64,000 nucleotides of DNA from Leptolyngbya sp. PCC 7375 (GTDB lineage: Bacteria > Cyanobacteriota > Cyanobacteriia > Phormidesmidales > Phormidesmidaceae): contig NZ_JH993797.1 in assembly GCF_000316115.1 (NCBI RefSeq), positions 4,140,486 to 4,204,485 of the forward strand, given 5' to 3'. The notes under the pieces are model-generated. The model made no database searches and was not told the DNA's origin. It was given only the letters and a program-made list of their open reading frames with translations. The translations under genes and the position numbers were made by a program. This document shows, one piece after another, positions 26,474-35,006 of this stretch (position 1 is the stretch's first letter; each line of letters begins with the position of its first letter).

Positions 26474-27163
26474 CTACGCTGCGGTCAACACAGCCTCTTC
26501 TAAAGCCGTTTGCACTAATTGACTCAAACTTTCTAAGTCAGCATAGAAGAGTGATACGTCCCCAAGGGGAGGCATCGGTACCAGTAGACTTACTGCAACC
26601 CACGGCAGACGTTCGCCTCGAGTCCACTGATATTTTTGATCTCTCCAAAACCAATGATGGGGAGCAGGATGACCACCTTTGGGTAGTGCATACCATTGAG
26701 CTACTGCAAAGGTTTGGTTGGATGTCCAAGCTCGAAACGTATCTATGCTTAGCTTTCCTATACGTAAGCGACGAGGGTTAGAAGTTTGCCATTTTTGAGC
26801 CCCCTTTAAATCAATCCATTCAACTTGAGGCTGGTCCTCTGCCCGCCCCTGGGGTTTTAGGAAGAGTACCATTTGTTCCGAGGTGGCATTATCGCTATGG
26901 GTCAATTGCTGTACTGACCACTGAGAACCACCCATGGTGATTTTCTGTTGAAAATCTTGAGACCATCCCTTTAAGGTAAGTCCCGTTTCTTTCAGCTCTC
27001 GAATATCGCGAATTTGGGCAACACCGGGAGGTGAGTGCCAGGGCCACTGACCTAAATACCGAGGCATGGCAACGGCGGCAATAATGGCGGCTAGTAAAGC
27101 AACGACTAGCCACCTTAGCCAAGGTCTAGATTTAGAGTTTGCAGACAATAAGGACAACGCCAT
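26474..27163 (-). CDS. Cyanoexosortase A system-associated protein (EpsI-like)
   Basis: 229 residues with one N-terminal membrane helix (LRWLVVALLAAIIAAVAMP) and a periplasmic domain. Such proteins are encoded beside exosortases and resemble EpsI. Here the exosortase gene ends only 49 bp upstream. The body contains LKGWSQDFQQKITMGGSQWSVQQL and KWQTSNPRRLRIGKLSIDTFRAW, which I associate with the cyanoexosortase A partner family. Its biochemical role is unproven. Confidence 0.8.
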   Translation of the reverse strand: MALSLLSANSKSRPWLRWLVVALLAAIIAAVAMPRYLGQWPWHSPPGVAQIRDIRELKETGLTLKGWSQDFQQKITMGGSQWSVQQLTHSDNATSEQMVLFLKPQGRAEDQPQVEWIDLKGAQKWQTSNPRRLRIGKLSIDTFRAWTSNQTFAVAQWYALPKGGHPAPHHWFWRDQKYQWTRGERLPWVAVSLLVPMPPLGDVSLFYADLESLSQLVQTALEEAVLTAA

Positions 27164-27212
27164 TGGTTACGAACATCCCGAGAAAAGCTTTGTGAATACT
27201 TGGAACATCGAG

Positions 27213-28157
27213 CTAAAAATCGACGGGAGGAATCTGCTGAGCAGGTTGACTGCCATCTGTATGGACATTTTCGAGCGCCACAGACTTCATGGATACACTT
27301 TCTGGCACATGGCTTTGGATAGTATTCACTATTAAAACCAGAGAGCCTAACATAATCGCAGAATACACATCGCCGCCCCAGCTGTCATGGAGCCAGTGAA
27401 AAGCCTCTGACATACTGTTGCCATGAAAGAAAGTCAGAATTGTATTACGGAGGATATTACCGATGACACTTACTGAAATGATGCCCACAAAAAAAACTCC
27501 TGTGCGCAACCTTGAGCAATTTAGGCCGGTCCAATAGGTAAGCACCAGCCCCATGTACAGGCTGGTGAACAGCATCTTTAGGCCTGCACAGTGAGGGGCA
27601 ACCTCTACCAGTTGCTGATTCATGCTGAGATAAATGTTATTGACTTCCACCTCATAACCAAGACCGTGCAAAATGGTTCCGGCCACGGTGGCAATAAATC
27701 GCTGTAGCGGCAAGATATGAGGCTCAATTAGATAGGGTAGCTGTGTCGGGGTAGAAAAAATGATCAATACCAGGGGGAACAGCATCAGTTTTAAACCTGC
27801 CGGGCCTTTGAGACACAAAAGCAAGCCTGTCAGTATCAGGGGCAACGATATATTCACCGCATCTATCACCCCGCTGGTATAAAACACCAGTGCTATGGCC
27901 AGGCACAGCAGACCTGCCCAGTGGCAAACATCACCCAACTTTTTCCAGGCTTGGCGTTTATCCCAAACGAGTTTACAAGCCAAGGGAATGCCTAAGATGC
28001 CGTGGCTAAAGTATTCATGCTGAATACTAATATTCTTGTTAACCCAGCCATCCCATACCCAGTGATAGAGCAAGGGTCCATAAAGAATCACTAAACAGCT
28101 AATCACTATAAGCTCAAGTGCCCATCGCGACGCTTTGGATTGAGAAATACTAATCAT
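27213..28157 (-). CDS. Cyanoexosortase A (integral membrane transpeptidase-like)
   Basis: 314 residues, about eight membrane helices. The three exosortase catalytic residues are visible: Cys190 in APHCAGLKM, Arg237 in GNILRNTIL, and His257 in WLHDSWGGD. Exosortases cleave PEP-CTERM sorting tags and are linked to exopolysaccharide export, matching the Wza/Wzc genes that follow. The C-terminal about 35 residues are a soluble tail. No PEP-CTERM substrate is encoded in the window. Confidence 0.92.
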   Translation of the reverse strand: MISISQSKASRWALELIVISCLVILYGPLLYHWVWDGWVNKNISIQHEYFSHGILGIPLACKLVWDKRQAWKKLGDVCHWAGLLCLAIALVFYTSGVIDAVNISLPLILTGLLLCLKGPAGLKLMLFPLVLIIFSTPTQLPYLIEPHILPLQRFIATVAGTILHGLGYEVEVNNIYLSMNQQLVEVAPHCAGLKMLFTSLYMGLVLTYWTGLNCSRLRTGVFFVGIISVSVIGNILRNTILTFFHGNSMSEAFHWLHDSWGGDVYSAIMLGSLVLIVNTIQSHVPESVSMKSVALENVHTDGSQPAQQIPPVDF

Positions 28158-28186
28158 AGTTGGGTATATCCGCTGCTCTTATGGGT

Positions 28187-29344
28187 TTAAATCAAGACTG
28201 GACAAGCTTGGACACCCCCGGCAATGGTCTCCACCACATACTGTAGTTGGTCGTTACTCATGCCGGGATACATGGGTAGTGATAAAATCTCCTGACTCAG
28301 CTGTTCAGCAACGGGAAAGTCACCAGCGCGATAACCCAGGTTATGAAACGCAGGCTGTAGGTGACAAGGCACTGGGTAGTGAATGCCAGACTGAATTTCA
28401 CAGGTAGCCAATTCCTGCTGTAAACGGGTGCGATCAATTGAGCAGTCTTGGGTTAGGCGGATGACATAGAGGTGATAGACATGGCCACTGCCGCTCTGAT
28501 TCAGCATAGGGACTACGCCATAGTTAGCCAGGGGTTTTAGGGCATCGTCGTAAAGTTTTGCGAGACGGTTGCGATCGCAATTCCATGACGCCAAACACGC
28601 TAGCTTTATCTGTAGTACAGCTGCCTGTAGCGTATCGAGACGGCTGTTAGTCCCACCAGGATCCGTGTGGTAGTACTTACGGGTAGACCCATAGTTACGC
28701 AACGATCTGACCGTTTGGGCAACGAGGTCATTTTGCGTCGTGACCATGCCGCCATCTCCCATAGCTCCCAAGTTTTTACTGGGATAGAAACTAAAGGCAG
28801 CTGCCAAGCCAACACTACCGGCCTTCCTTCCTTCACGTTCTGCGCCATGCGCCTGGGCAGCATCTTCAAAAATAATCACGTCGTACGTCTCAGCCAGGGA
28901 GCGCAAAGCTTGAGGAGAGACCATCTGGCCATAAAGATGAACCGGAATAATCGCTCGAGTTCTTCGAGTTATCGCCTGTTCTGCGGCAGCCAAATCCATC
29001 AACCCAGTCTCTAAATCGCAGTCTACAAAGACGGGAATGGCTCCAACCTGAAGTACGCCAATTAAGGTGGCTACAAATGTATTAACCGGCAGAATCACCT
29101 GGTCACCTGGTCCTACACCGCAGGCCTGGAGCCCCAGGGTCAAGGCATCGGTACCTGACCCCACACCCACACCATGACAAGCATTACAGGCCGTGGCAAA
29201 CGCCTGCTCAAATTGAACGACTGACTCGCCTAGGATATAGTCACCCCGAGCCACCACAGCCGCTATCGCCGCCATTAGCTCTGAGTGCAATGGGTCGTGC
29301 TGTTGGCATAAATCAACAAAGGGAACAAAGCGTGAACTAGCCAT
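28187..29344 (-). CDS. DegT/DnrJ/EryC1/StrS-family PLP aminotransferase
   Basis: 385 residues. The PLP lysine is Lys190 in FSFYPSKNLGAMGDGG. Other marks are VGSGTDALTLGL near 61-72 and EDAAQAHGA near 160-168. These enzymes aminate keto-sugars on nucleotide carriers. As first gene of the exosortase/Wza/Wzc row on the minus strand (29 bp gap), it probably makes an amino sugar for the exopolysaccharide or its glycan. Exact sugar substrate unknown. Confidence 0.92.
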   Translation of the reverse strand: MASSRFVPFVDLCQQHDPLHSELMAAIAAVVARGDYILGESVVQFEQAFATACNACHGVGVGSGTDALTLGLQACGVGPGDQVILPVNTFVATLIGVLQVGAIPVFVDCDLETGLMDLAAAEQAITRRTRAIIPVHLYGQMVSPQALRSLAETYDVIIFEDAAQAHGAEREGRKAGSVGLAAAFSFYPSKNLGAMGDGGMVTTQNDLVAQTVRSLRNYGSTRKYYHTDPGGTNSRLDTLQAAVLQIKLACLASWNCDRNRLAKLYDDALKPLANYGVVPMLNQSGSGHVYHLYVIRLTQDCSIDRTRLQQELATCEIQSGIHYPVPCHLQPAFHNLGYRAGDFPVAEQLSQEILSLPMYPGMSNDQLQYVVETIAGGVQACPVLI

Positions 29345-29783
29345 GATGTGAAGTTTCTACTGCAATATTGGCAATTGCCCCCACAGTTGTTAGTAACAGA
29401 TGTCGGGTAGAGTAGCTGCCATTTATAAAATGTTCCCCATTAAAACCCAGTGACACCTGTGGAAACAGCAGGTTAATCACACCGTACCTGTATACACAGC
29501 TTTCACAGAAGAACTATAGGAGTCGTACGGGTCTGGTATATGTAAGCTTGGCGCAGACTCTCCTTTGGAGATATGCATCCAGCAGTTTGCTATATTTGTG
29601 CCCCTATTCACCAGTTTCTCTTGTTAATTTGAGAATTGGGCATATTGACATCGTAAAGTCTCTATGAAGCTTGTTAAATCACTTTGTCCCTGCTTCAGAA
29701 TTGACGATGGTCGTTTCTAACCTTATGGTGGGCGGAACCTGTAGTAGCAGAGTGCTGCCCCAGTTTCTCTTCCCTCTCATACT
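29345..29783. other. Gene-free divergent promoter region of the exopolysaccharide locus
   Basis: About 440 bp between the DegT gene (minus) and a small plus-strand gene. A weak hairpin CTCTCC/GGAGAT lies near 29560. Otherwise I see nothing distinctive. It should hold the promoter of the polysaccharide row. Confidence 0.35.
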
Positions 29784-30113
29784 ATGGATATTAAAACAGC
29801 CCAACATGTGGTGATGACCCAAGCGGATTTGACTGTATCTGATGCATTTTTGGCACGGCTACAGCAGTATAAACCGCCAGTCCCCGGACAAGTGACATCG
29901 TTACTACTAGCTTTAAAGTCAATTACAGAAAACCTAAAAGCTGCTGAGCAGTTAGATCGACCGTTAGTCTATGCTTTGCATCAACTCGCTTATGAAGGTC
30001 GCCAGTTCTATGAGCAAGGAAAACGCGCCAAAGTAGAGTGGCCACCACTATTGAATGCTGATATTGAGCGCATTGCGATCGCAACCGCGCAAATCTTTAA
30101 AGGGAAGACATGA
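29784..30113 (+). CDS. Conserved hypothetical protein
   Basis: 109 residues, helical and soluble. It begins MDIKTAQHVVMTQADLTVSDAFLARLQQ and contains QVTSLLLALKSITENLKAAEQLDRPLVYALHQLAYEGRQFYEQG. It looks like a small all-alpha cyanobacterial protein family of unknown function. It stands alone, convergent with the methyltransferase gene 41 bp away. Confidence 0.7.
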   Translation: MDIKTAQHVVMTQADLTVSDAFLARLQQYKPPVPGQVTSLLLALKSITENLKAAEQLDRPLVYALHQLAYEGRQFYEQGKRAKVEWPPLLNADIERIAIATAQIFKGKT

Positions 30114-30154
30114 GCTTGTATACATCAAGCTTATCTACATCAAGACGGTTAGCG

Positions 30155-30769
30155 TTACCCCTTAGTTGCTATCCCCTTATAAAAATAGCCAATCAGCTTC
30201 GGCAAATCCCTGGAATAAAACTCTTCATACTCCATTTGGTCAAAAACAGCCTTAACGAGGGTAGCCATAGGTTGGTCTAGACGACAGCCATCGGCAATAC
30301 GTCGCTGGAGCGGTGTAATCCGACGCTGCCAGGTGCCCACACCACGTTCTGGACTTAGACCATGTTCAATAAAGAAAAATTTTCCTCCTGGCCGGAGTAC
30401 TCTATACACCTCCGTCAAGGCTTTTTCAATATTGGGAATGCTGCACAGAGTCCAAGTACACACCACCGCATCAAAGCTTTCAGTGGCCATGGGTAACGCC
30501 TCAGCACTGGCCGTTTTTAGGGTGATATCTACGGTTGAGTCTTGAATCCGTGGGTTTGCGATCGCAGCCATCCCTTCGTTAGGATCAATGGCAGTTAACG
30601 CTGTCACCTCATCACTGTAATAAGACACATTCAACCCTGTGCCAAAGCCAATTTCCAGCACCTGGCCCTTCACAGACTGTAGTAGGGATTGACGATAGTC
30701 ATTTAACTCTTGCCCCGACATTGTCAGATCCAGTAAGCGCGGAAAAACTATACGCGAATAAAGGCCCAT
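30155..30769 (-). CDS. Class I SAM-dependent methyltransferase
   Basis: 204 residues. Motif I is VLEIGFGTGLNVSYY near 36-50 and motif II VTALTAIDPNEGM near 53-65. The FDAVVCTWTLCSIPNIEKALTEVYRVLRPGGKFFFIEHG block near 98-136 is typical of UbiE/MenG-like enzymes. The substrate is unknown; a small lipid or quinone-like molecule is plausible from the family but not shown. It diverges from argF. Confidence 0.88.
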   Translation of the reverse strand: MGLYSRIVFPRLLDLTMSGQELNDYRQSLLQSVKGQVLEIGFGTGLNVSYYSDEVTALTAIDPNEGMAAIANPRIQDSTVDITLKTASAEALPMATESFDAVVCTWTLCSIPNIEKALTEVYRVLRPGGKFFFIEHGLSPERGVGTWQRRITPLQRRIADGCRLDQPMATLVKAVFDQMEYEEFYSRDLPKLIGYFYKGIATKG

Positions 30770-30875
30770 GCTTTAACTCCAAAAATTTTTAGGACATCCC
30801 CCTAAAACATCAATATCGCCTGTTCAGGCTAAATAGTAGTATCTTGTTGACTCTACCGATTTCACCAAAGATGCT

Positions 30876-31799
30876 ATGGACTCACTGAAGGGACGGAATC
30901 TGCTTAGCATGGCAGATTTAACCAGTACAGAACTACACGGACTACTCGCCTTGGCAGCCCAACTAAAAGATGGCACCAAACGGCCCAAATGCCTGAACAA
31001 GGTACTTGGCTTAGTGTTTTCCAAAGCATCCACGCGTACTCGTGTGAGTTTTTCAGTGGCCATGTATCAACTGGGCGGTCAAGTTCTGGATCTCAATGCC
31101 GGCGTCACCCAGATAGGGCGTGGAGAACCCACCGCAGACACTGCACGCGTTCTCGATCGCTATCTGGATATAGTCGCCATTCGTACCTTTGCACAATCTG
31201 AAATAGAAGAATTTGCTGAATACGCCTCCATTCCAGTGATCAATGCCCTGACTGATCTGGAACATCCCTGCCAGATTTTGGCAGATCTGCTCACCCTCAA
31301 AGAAGCGTTCGGCACCCTAGAGAACTTAACCATGTCCTACCTGGGAGACGGAAATAATGTCGCCCATTCTTTAATGCTAGGTTGCGCCCTGGCAGGCGTG
31401 CATATTCGCGTTGCAACACCAGATGGCTACGCCCCCAATCCAACCGTTGTGAATCAAGCAATAGAACTTAGTCAGGGACGTAGTGAGGTGATTATTACCA
31501 CTGATCCTAAAGCCGCTGTAGAAGCAAGCCATGCCCTTTACACAGATGTTTGGGCCAGCATGGGCGAAGAAGCAGAAGCAGAGTCTAGAATTCCTAAGTT
31601 TCAGCCCTATCAAATCAACCAGGCCATGCTTGATTTGGCTAACGAGCAGGCCATAGTCCTCCACTGTCTACCAGCTCATCGCGGTGAAGAAATTACCCAC
31701 GATGTCATGGAAGGCTCCCAGTCTCGTATTTGGGACCAAGCTGAAAATCGACTCCATGCTCAAAAGGCTCTACTAGCAGCTATTTTGAGCGCAGCTTAA
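30876..31799 (+). CDS. argF: Ornithine carbamoyltransferase
   Basis: Transfers the carbamoyl group to ornithine to form citrulline in arginine synthesis. The carbamoyl-phosphate motif STRTR is at 52-56, HPCQ at 130-133, and the ornithine-binding HCLPAHRG at 263-270. 307 residues is normal. The ATG at 30876 fits the family start. The last 20 bp overlap the convergent CPBP gene. Confidence 0.96.
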   Translation: MDSLKGRNLLSMADLTSTELHGLLALAAQLKDGTKRPKCLNKVLGLVFSKASTRTRVSFSVAMYQLGGQVLDLNAGVTQIGRGEPTADTARVLDRYLDIVAIRTFAQSEIEEFAEYASIPVINALTDLEHPCQILADLLTLKEAFGTLENLTMSYLGDGNNVAHSLMLGCALAGVHIRVATPDGYAPNPTVVNQAIELSQGRSEVIITTDPKAAVEASHALYTDVWASMGEEAEAESRIPKFQPYQINQAMLDLANEQAIVLHCLPAHRGEEITHDVMEGSQSRIWDQAENRLHAQKALLAAILSAA

Positions 31800-32631
31800 A
31801 GCAGACATAAGCTGTCAAACAAACTAAAATTGACACCCCCAGGATTCCAGAGAGAGGATTACCATGGATGCCCGTCACCCATTCAGGTACCTGTCCTGAG
31901 GGAAGAACTAAATCCCCCACATCTACAATGTAGTAGCCCCATATGAGGCCTCCATGAAACCCCATTGGTAACCCTAAACTGGCAAAAGAGCGCTTCCGAA
32001 AATATATATAGCGCCCACACCCCAAAATAAGTCCCAGGAGAAGCAATCCTAAAAACTGGGGGGACGTTCTCAAAATGTCAGGTAATGGCTTAATGAAATG
32101 GGCGATAGCAAAAATCAAACTGCTCCAAACAATTGCCTGAGACCTGGGCAAATTTTGTTGAAGCTCAGTTTGCAACCAGCCACGGAATAACAGTTCCTCT
32201 GCAAAACCAAAAGCCAGACCTACGGCTAAGCCTTCTACAACAATCCTCGTTAGAGGTTGAGGATGAAAGCTAGCCCAACCACACAGTACTTCTATCCCAA
32301 ATAGGAGACATACCAAGGCAAAACCAAACGCAATAGCAAACGCTAAATCGCGAAAGAAGCGCTGGCAGCAGACTAACCCATATGTTTGGAAAGGCTTAGG
32401 CCAAGCATGACCCCAACGCCCCCAAAACCAAGCATGGCCGAGGAAACAACCATATAGCGCAATCAGCGCTAGCGCATTCATGACATCAGACTGCCCGGTC
32501 AAACCTCCTATGCTGTAAAAAGTTAATGCGAAGGGGCTCCATAGAATGACTAATGTCACCAAGAAAGCGATGATCCGCCAAGCTAGCGGAGCATAAATTA
32601 AGCGTCGATATAGCTGAATCTGCTTGCCCAT
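31780..32631 (-). CDS. CPBP-family intramembrane metalloprotease
   Basis: 283 residues with about eight membrane segments. The conserved glutamate motif EELLFRG is at 145-151. Later segments carry the family His residues, for example IFAIAHFIK near 173 and GFHGGLIWG near 225. CPBP (Abi/CAAX-like) enzymes cleave inside membranes. Some confer bacteriocin immunity, while cyanobacterial homologues are mostly uncharacterised. Tail-to-tail with argF. Confidence 0.88.
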   Translation of the reverse strand: MGKQIQLYRRLIYAPLAWRIIAFLVTLVILWSPFALTFYSIGGLTGQSDVMNALALIALYGCFLGHAWFWGRWGHAWPKPFQTYGLVCCQRFFRDLAFAIAFGFALVCLLFGIEVLCGWASFHPQPLTRIVVEGLAVGLAFGFAEELLFRGWLQTELQQNLPRSQAIVWSSLIFAIAHFIKPLPDILRTSPQFLGLLLLGLILGCGRYIYFRKRSFASLGLPMGFHGGLIWGYYIVDVGDLVLPSGQVPEWVTGIHGNPLSGILGVSILVCLTAYVCFKLRSK

Positions 32632-32689
32632 TGTGGTTAAGCAGCCATGGTTGGAGTAAAAAATCTGATCATAATCAAGCTATTGAGTC

Positions 32690-32980
32690 TTACTCATCAG
32701 GCTCAATAGTACTTGTAAGCCCCTTAGAACGCAGCATTTCACTATAAAACTCAGCGTGCTCTAACTCACAAACAATCACCAAACCCACGCCCGCATTATG
32801 GGCCTGCATCATAATATCGACTGCCTGCGGCACTGAAAGACTGGGCACAGTCTTAACCAAAGATTCCACTACATACTCCATAGAGTTGAAATCATCGTTG
32901 TGCAGTAAAACCCTATAGCGAGGAGCATGCTGCCGCTTATTTGACGTAACTGTCTTCTCAATTGTCCCAGTAGACACCAT
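32690..32980 (-). CDS. clpS: ATP-dependent Clp protease adaptor ClpS
   Basis: 96 residues from the ATG at 32980. RYRVLLHNDDFNSMEYVVESL is the ClpS core that binds N-degron peptides, and the AHNAGVGLVIVCELEHAEFYSEML segment contacts the Clp ATPase. ClpS hands N-end-rule substrates to ClpC/ClpA. Cyanobacteria often carry two copies, and I cannot say which this is. A TTG four codons upstream is less likely. The adjacent CPBP gene lies 58 bp downstream on the same strand. Confidence 0.93.
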   Translation of the reverse strand: MVSTGTIEKTVTSNKRQHAPRYRVLLHNDDFNSMEYVVESLVKTVPSLSVPQAVDIMMQAHNAGVGLVIVCELEHAEFYSEMLRSKGLTSTIEPDE

Positions 32981-33379
32981 GACCTTATCCAATCGTTAAT
33001 CAAGCAAATTTCTTTATGACAGACGGCTACTTCGGAGTACCACTCCTAATCAAGCCACACACACTATTTTTAATTTTAACCAGAACTTATCTAAAAACTC
33101 AGGCATAAACCTCTAAACAAAGCTTTGGATAAGGCATTGCACGTCCTTGAAAATTACCACAAGCTTTAAAAGCAACAAAGAAATAATCTAAGTAAATGTT
33201 TCTCAACACGCTTAATGGTAGTTTATTAGCTAATTTAACAAAATTTGAATTTTTTCATCTCCTAGAGCCATAGAAATGGTCTCTTATCCATTTCTTCCCC
33301 TACAGGGTGATGGTTTGAGAATTTAGCCCACCTTGTATCGACCCATCTATAACGTTTTTATTGAAACTCCTTTTTCAAC
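32981..33379. other. Gene-free divergent promoter region
   Basis: About 400 AT-rich bp between clpS and a plus-strand hypothetical gene. No hairpin, repeat or reading frame stands out to me. Confidence 0.35.
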
Positions 33380-33811
33380 ATGGTTAGCATAAACCCTGGG
33401 CAAATCGTTTACCTGGAATGTTTAGATCAGCGTCTCTATGCTGAGGCAATTCAATTAGCTGGTTCGGTACGCTTGTGGTGCCGCCCCTTAATGCTGGTAT
33501 GCAATCTTCCCTATGGGTCTCGGCAACAGCAAATGATGATCGCAGAAGCCGCTGCCAAGCCCGAAACTTGTAACTTAGACCTCTACGATCTGAAAACAGC
33601 TCCTGACCTTGTCTGGCCGATGGATAGGTTCAAGCTAGCATTCGATACAGACTTTTTTGCTTTGCTTTTCTATCTACGGATCGCAGACAATAATGACTCT
33701 GAAGATCTGGCGAAGCAGCATTTTCAACACTTTCTGCACACATGTTGGAACTCTGGGAGCTCAAATAATGATGCTTCTCAGTCATCTACGAAGCTGCTCT
33801 CAATACGATAA
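33380..33811 (+). CDS. Conserved hypothetical protein
   Basis: 143 residues. VYLECLDQRLYAEAIQLAGSVRLWCRPLMLVCNLP suggests an alpha/beta domain. The middle part DLYDLKTAPDLVWPMDRFKLAFDTDFFALLFYL is hydrophobic but not a clear membrane helix, and the tail is Ser/Asn-rich. I believe it belongs to a cyanobacteria-only family, function unknown. No signal peptide. Confidence 0.7.
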   Translation: MVSINPGQIVYLECLDQRLYAEAIQLAGSVRLWCRPLMLVCNLPYGSRQQQMMIAEAAAKPETCNLDLYDLKTAPDLVWPMDRFKLAFDTDFFALLFYLRIADNNDSEDLAKQHFQHFLHTCWNSGSSNNDASQSSTKLLSIR

Positions 33812-33885
33812 AAAATAAGATTCAGTTTAATCAATCAGTTTTGAATGGGTGCGCCATTAGGGCAGTATCCATATCATTGATATCT

Positions 33886-33919
33886 TTGGTGCCAACAACT
33901 ATCGAACAGTTGGCACCAA
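33886..33919 (-). terminator. 11-bp perfect hairpin at the 3' end of a small gene
   Basis: TTGGTGCCAAC and GTTGGCACCAA flank a 12-base loop. The 3' codons of the 64-residue gene lie within it. No T-tract follows on either strand. Confidence 0.5.
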
Positions 33920-34093
33920 CTTGATACGGCCTTCATCCATTTCACTCATCAGAAGTTCGAGGGCTTCATAATCAACTTCTGATATGTAACCCAGGCGTGA
34001 AAGCTCGGAGTTGATTTGTTCTTCAATATCTGGAGTTAGCTGCTTTGTATAAAGAGCTTTCTCAACCAGGTGGCGAATAGCAAACGAGTGCAT
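33899..34093 (-). CDS. Small conserved hypothetical protein
   Basis: 64 residues, acidic and helical: HSFAIRHLVEKALYTKQLTP, then INSELSRLGYISEVDYEALELLMSEMDEGRI. This resembles small cyanobacterial proteins annotated only as hypothetical. The composition and a 3' hairpin support a real gene. Function unknown. Confidence 0.72.
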   Translation of the reverse strand: MHSFAIRHLVEKALYTKQLTPDIEEQINSELSRLGYISEVDYEALELLMSEMDEGRIKLVPTVR

Positions 34094-34450
34094 GATGACT
34101 TATAGCAGGCTTTGCATCAGTGTTTACATTCCAAGGACCATTTTCCATCTGGAACATGGTTGTCACTACTTGGGGTTATCTCAAGTGAAACTTCTGGAGT
34201 TGGTTAACTCAGTGATCCACATCACCCAACATGCCAACCCAAGGGCATTACCCTCATGACGTAGCTGTTGCTACCGTTTGATGGAGCAACTTTCTGGAAA
34301 CTTCAAAGAGATGGGCTAGACATTAAGATTCCACAAATAGGTGGTAGGCATCTGGGCAAGCTTAGATTTGCCAAGTTAGGTTCAACAACATATGGAAAGG
34401 TCGTAATCAGACAATTAATTTAATCTAATCAAACTGATAGGAGACAGAAT
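34094..34450. other. Divergent promoter region upstream of the STAS gene
   Basis: About 355 bp without a gene. It contains AGTGATCCACATCACC at 34211-34226, matching eight of ten positions of the CRP consensus, and a small GTAGC/GCTAC hairpin near 34260. The STAS gene has a clear AGGAG ribosome binding site at the right edge. Confidence 0.4.
34211..34226 (+). promoter_or_regulatory. CRP-like inverted site (weak)
   Basis: AGTGATCCACATCACC keeps the GTGA-N6-TCAC core but lacks both outer T/A bases. It is about 230 bp from the STAS start and 120 bp from the small gene on the other strand. Confidence 0.3.
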
Positions 34451-34771
34451 ATGAATAGCGTTGAAACATCAGTTCAGGTTGTGCGACCTATGGGCGCTTT
34501 AACATCTGCCAACGCTGACGCATTTAAAGAGGAAATGCTAACTGCTATTACATCTGAAAGTGCTAGTGAGGTAGCGATCGATATGGCAGCAGTAGACAGT
34601 GTAGATAATTCTGGATTAGTCGCACTGTTGGCCGGATGTGACACGGCTAAGCGTCACCGTAAGCGGTTGAGCCTATGTGATGTTGCTCCTCGTGTACGTA
34701 TCGTGTTTGAGCTAGCTCAAGTTGATCGTGCTGTTTTAATGGTAGACAGTCAAGATTTACTGGCTGCTTAG
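34451..34771 (+). CDS. STAS-domain protein (anti-sigma-factor antagonist type)
   Basis: 106 residues, a single STAS domain. The switch segment VDSVDNSGLVALL places the likely phosphorylated Ser at about 54. Such proteins, when unphosphorylated, release a sigma or effector from its kinase partner. No partner kinase or phosphatase is nearby. It is preceded by AGGAG eight bases from the ATG and followed by a strong hairpin, so it is a single-gene unit. Confidence 0.88.
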   Translation: MNSVETSVQVVRPMGALTSANADAFKEEMLTAITSESASEVAIDMAAVDSVDNSGLVALLAGCDTAKRHRKRLSLCDVAPRVRIVFELAQVDRAVLMVDSQDLLAA

Positions 34772-34861
34772 AGTGATTAACTGCAATTATTCTTGTTCCC
34801 TTCGGTCTTGATAAATAGCTCATTGATAATGCAGGACCGCACAAATTTATAAATATCGCTG

Positions 34862-34897
34862 GCGAGGCGACGGTCAACATATTGACCGTCGCCTCGC
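34862..34897 (+). terminator. 16-bp perfect GC-rich hairpin downstream of the STAS gene
   Basis: GCGAGGCGACGGTCAA, loop CATA, and the exact complement. It begins about 90 bp after the STAS stop. No T-tract follows (TGTTATGG). Confidence 0.65.
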
Positions 34898-35006
34898 TGT
34901 TATGGATTGGCTGGGCCTCTAGTTAGCGCTCTACCCACCAAGGCACAACATTCGCAGCACTTAAGAATCAGCTATAGTTTAGGTCTGAGTTGCTTTTTCC
35001 ATTGCC

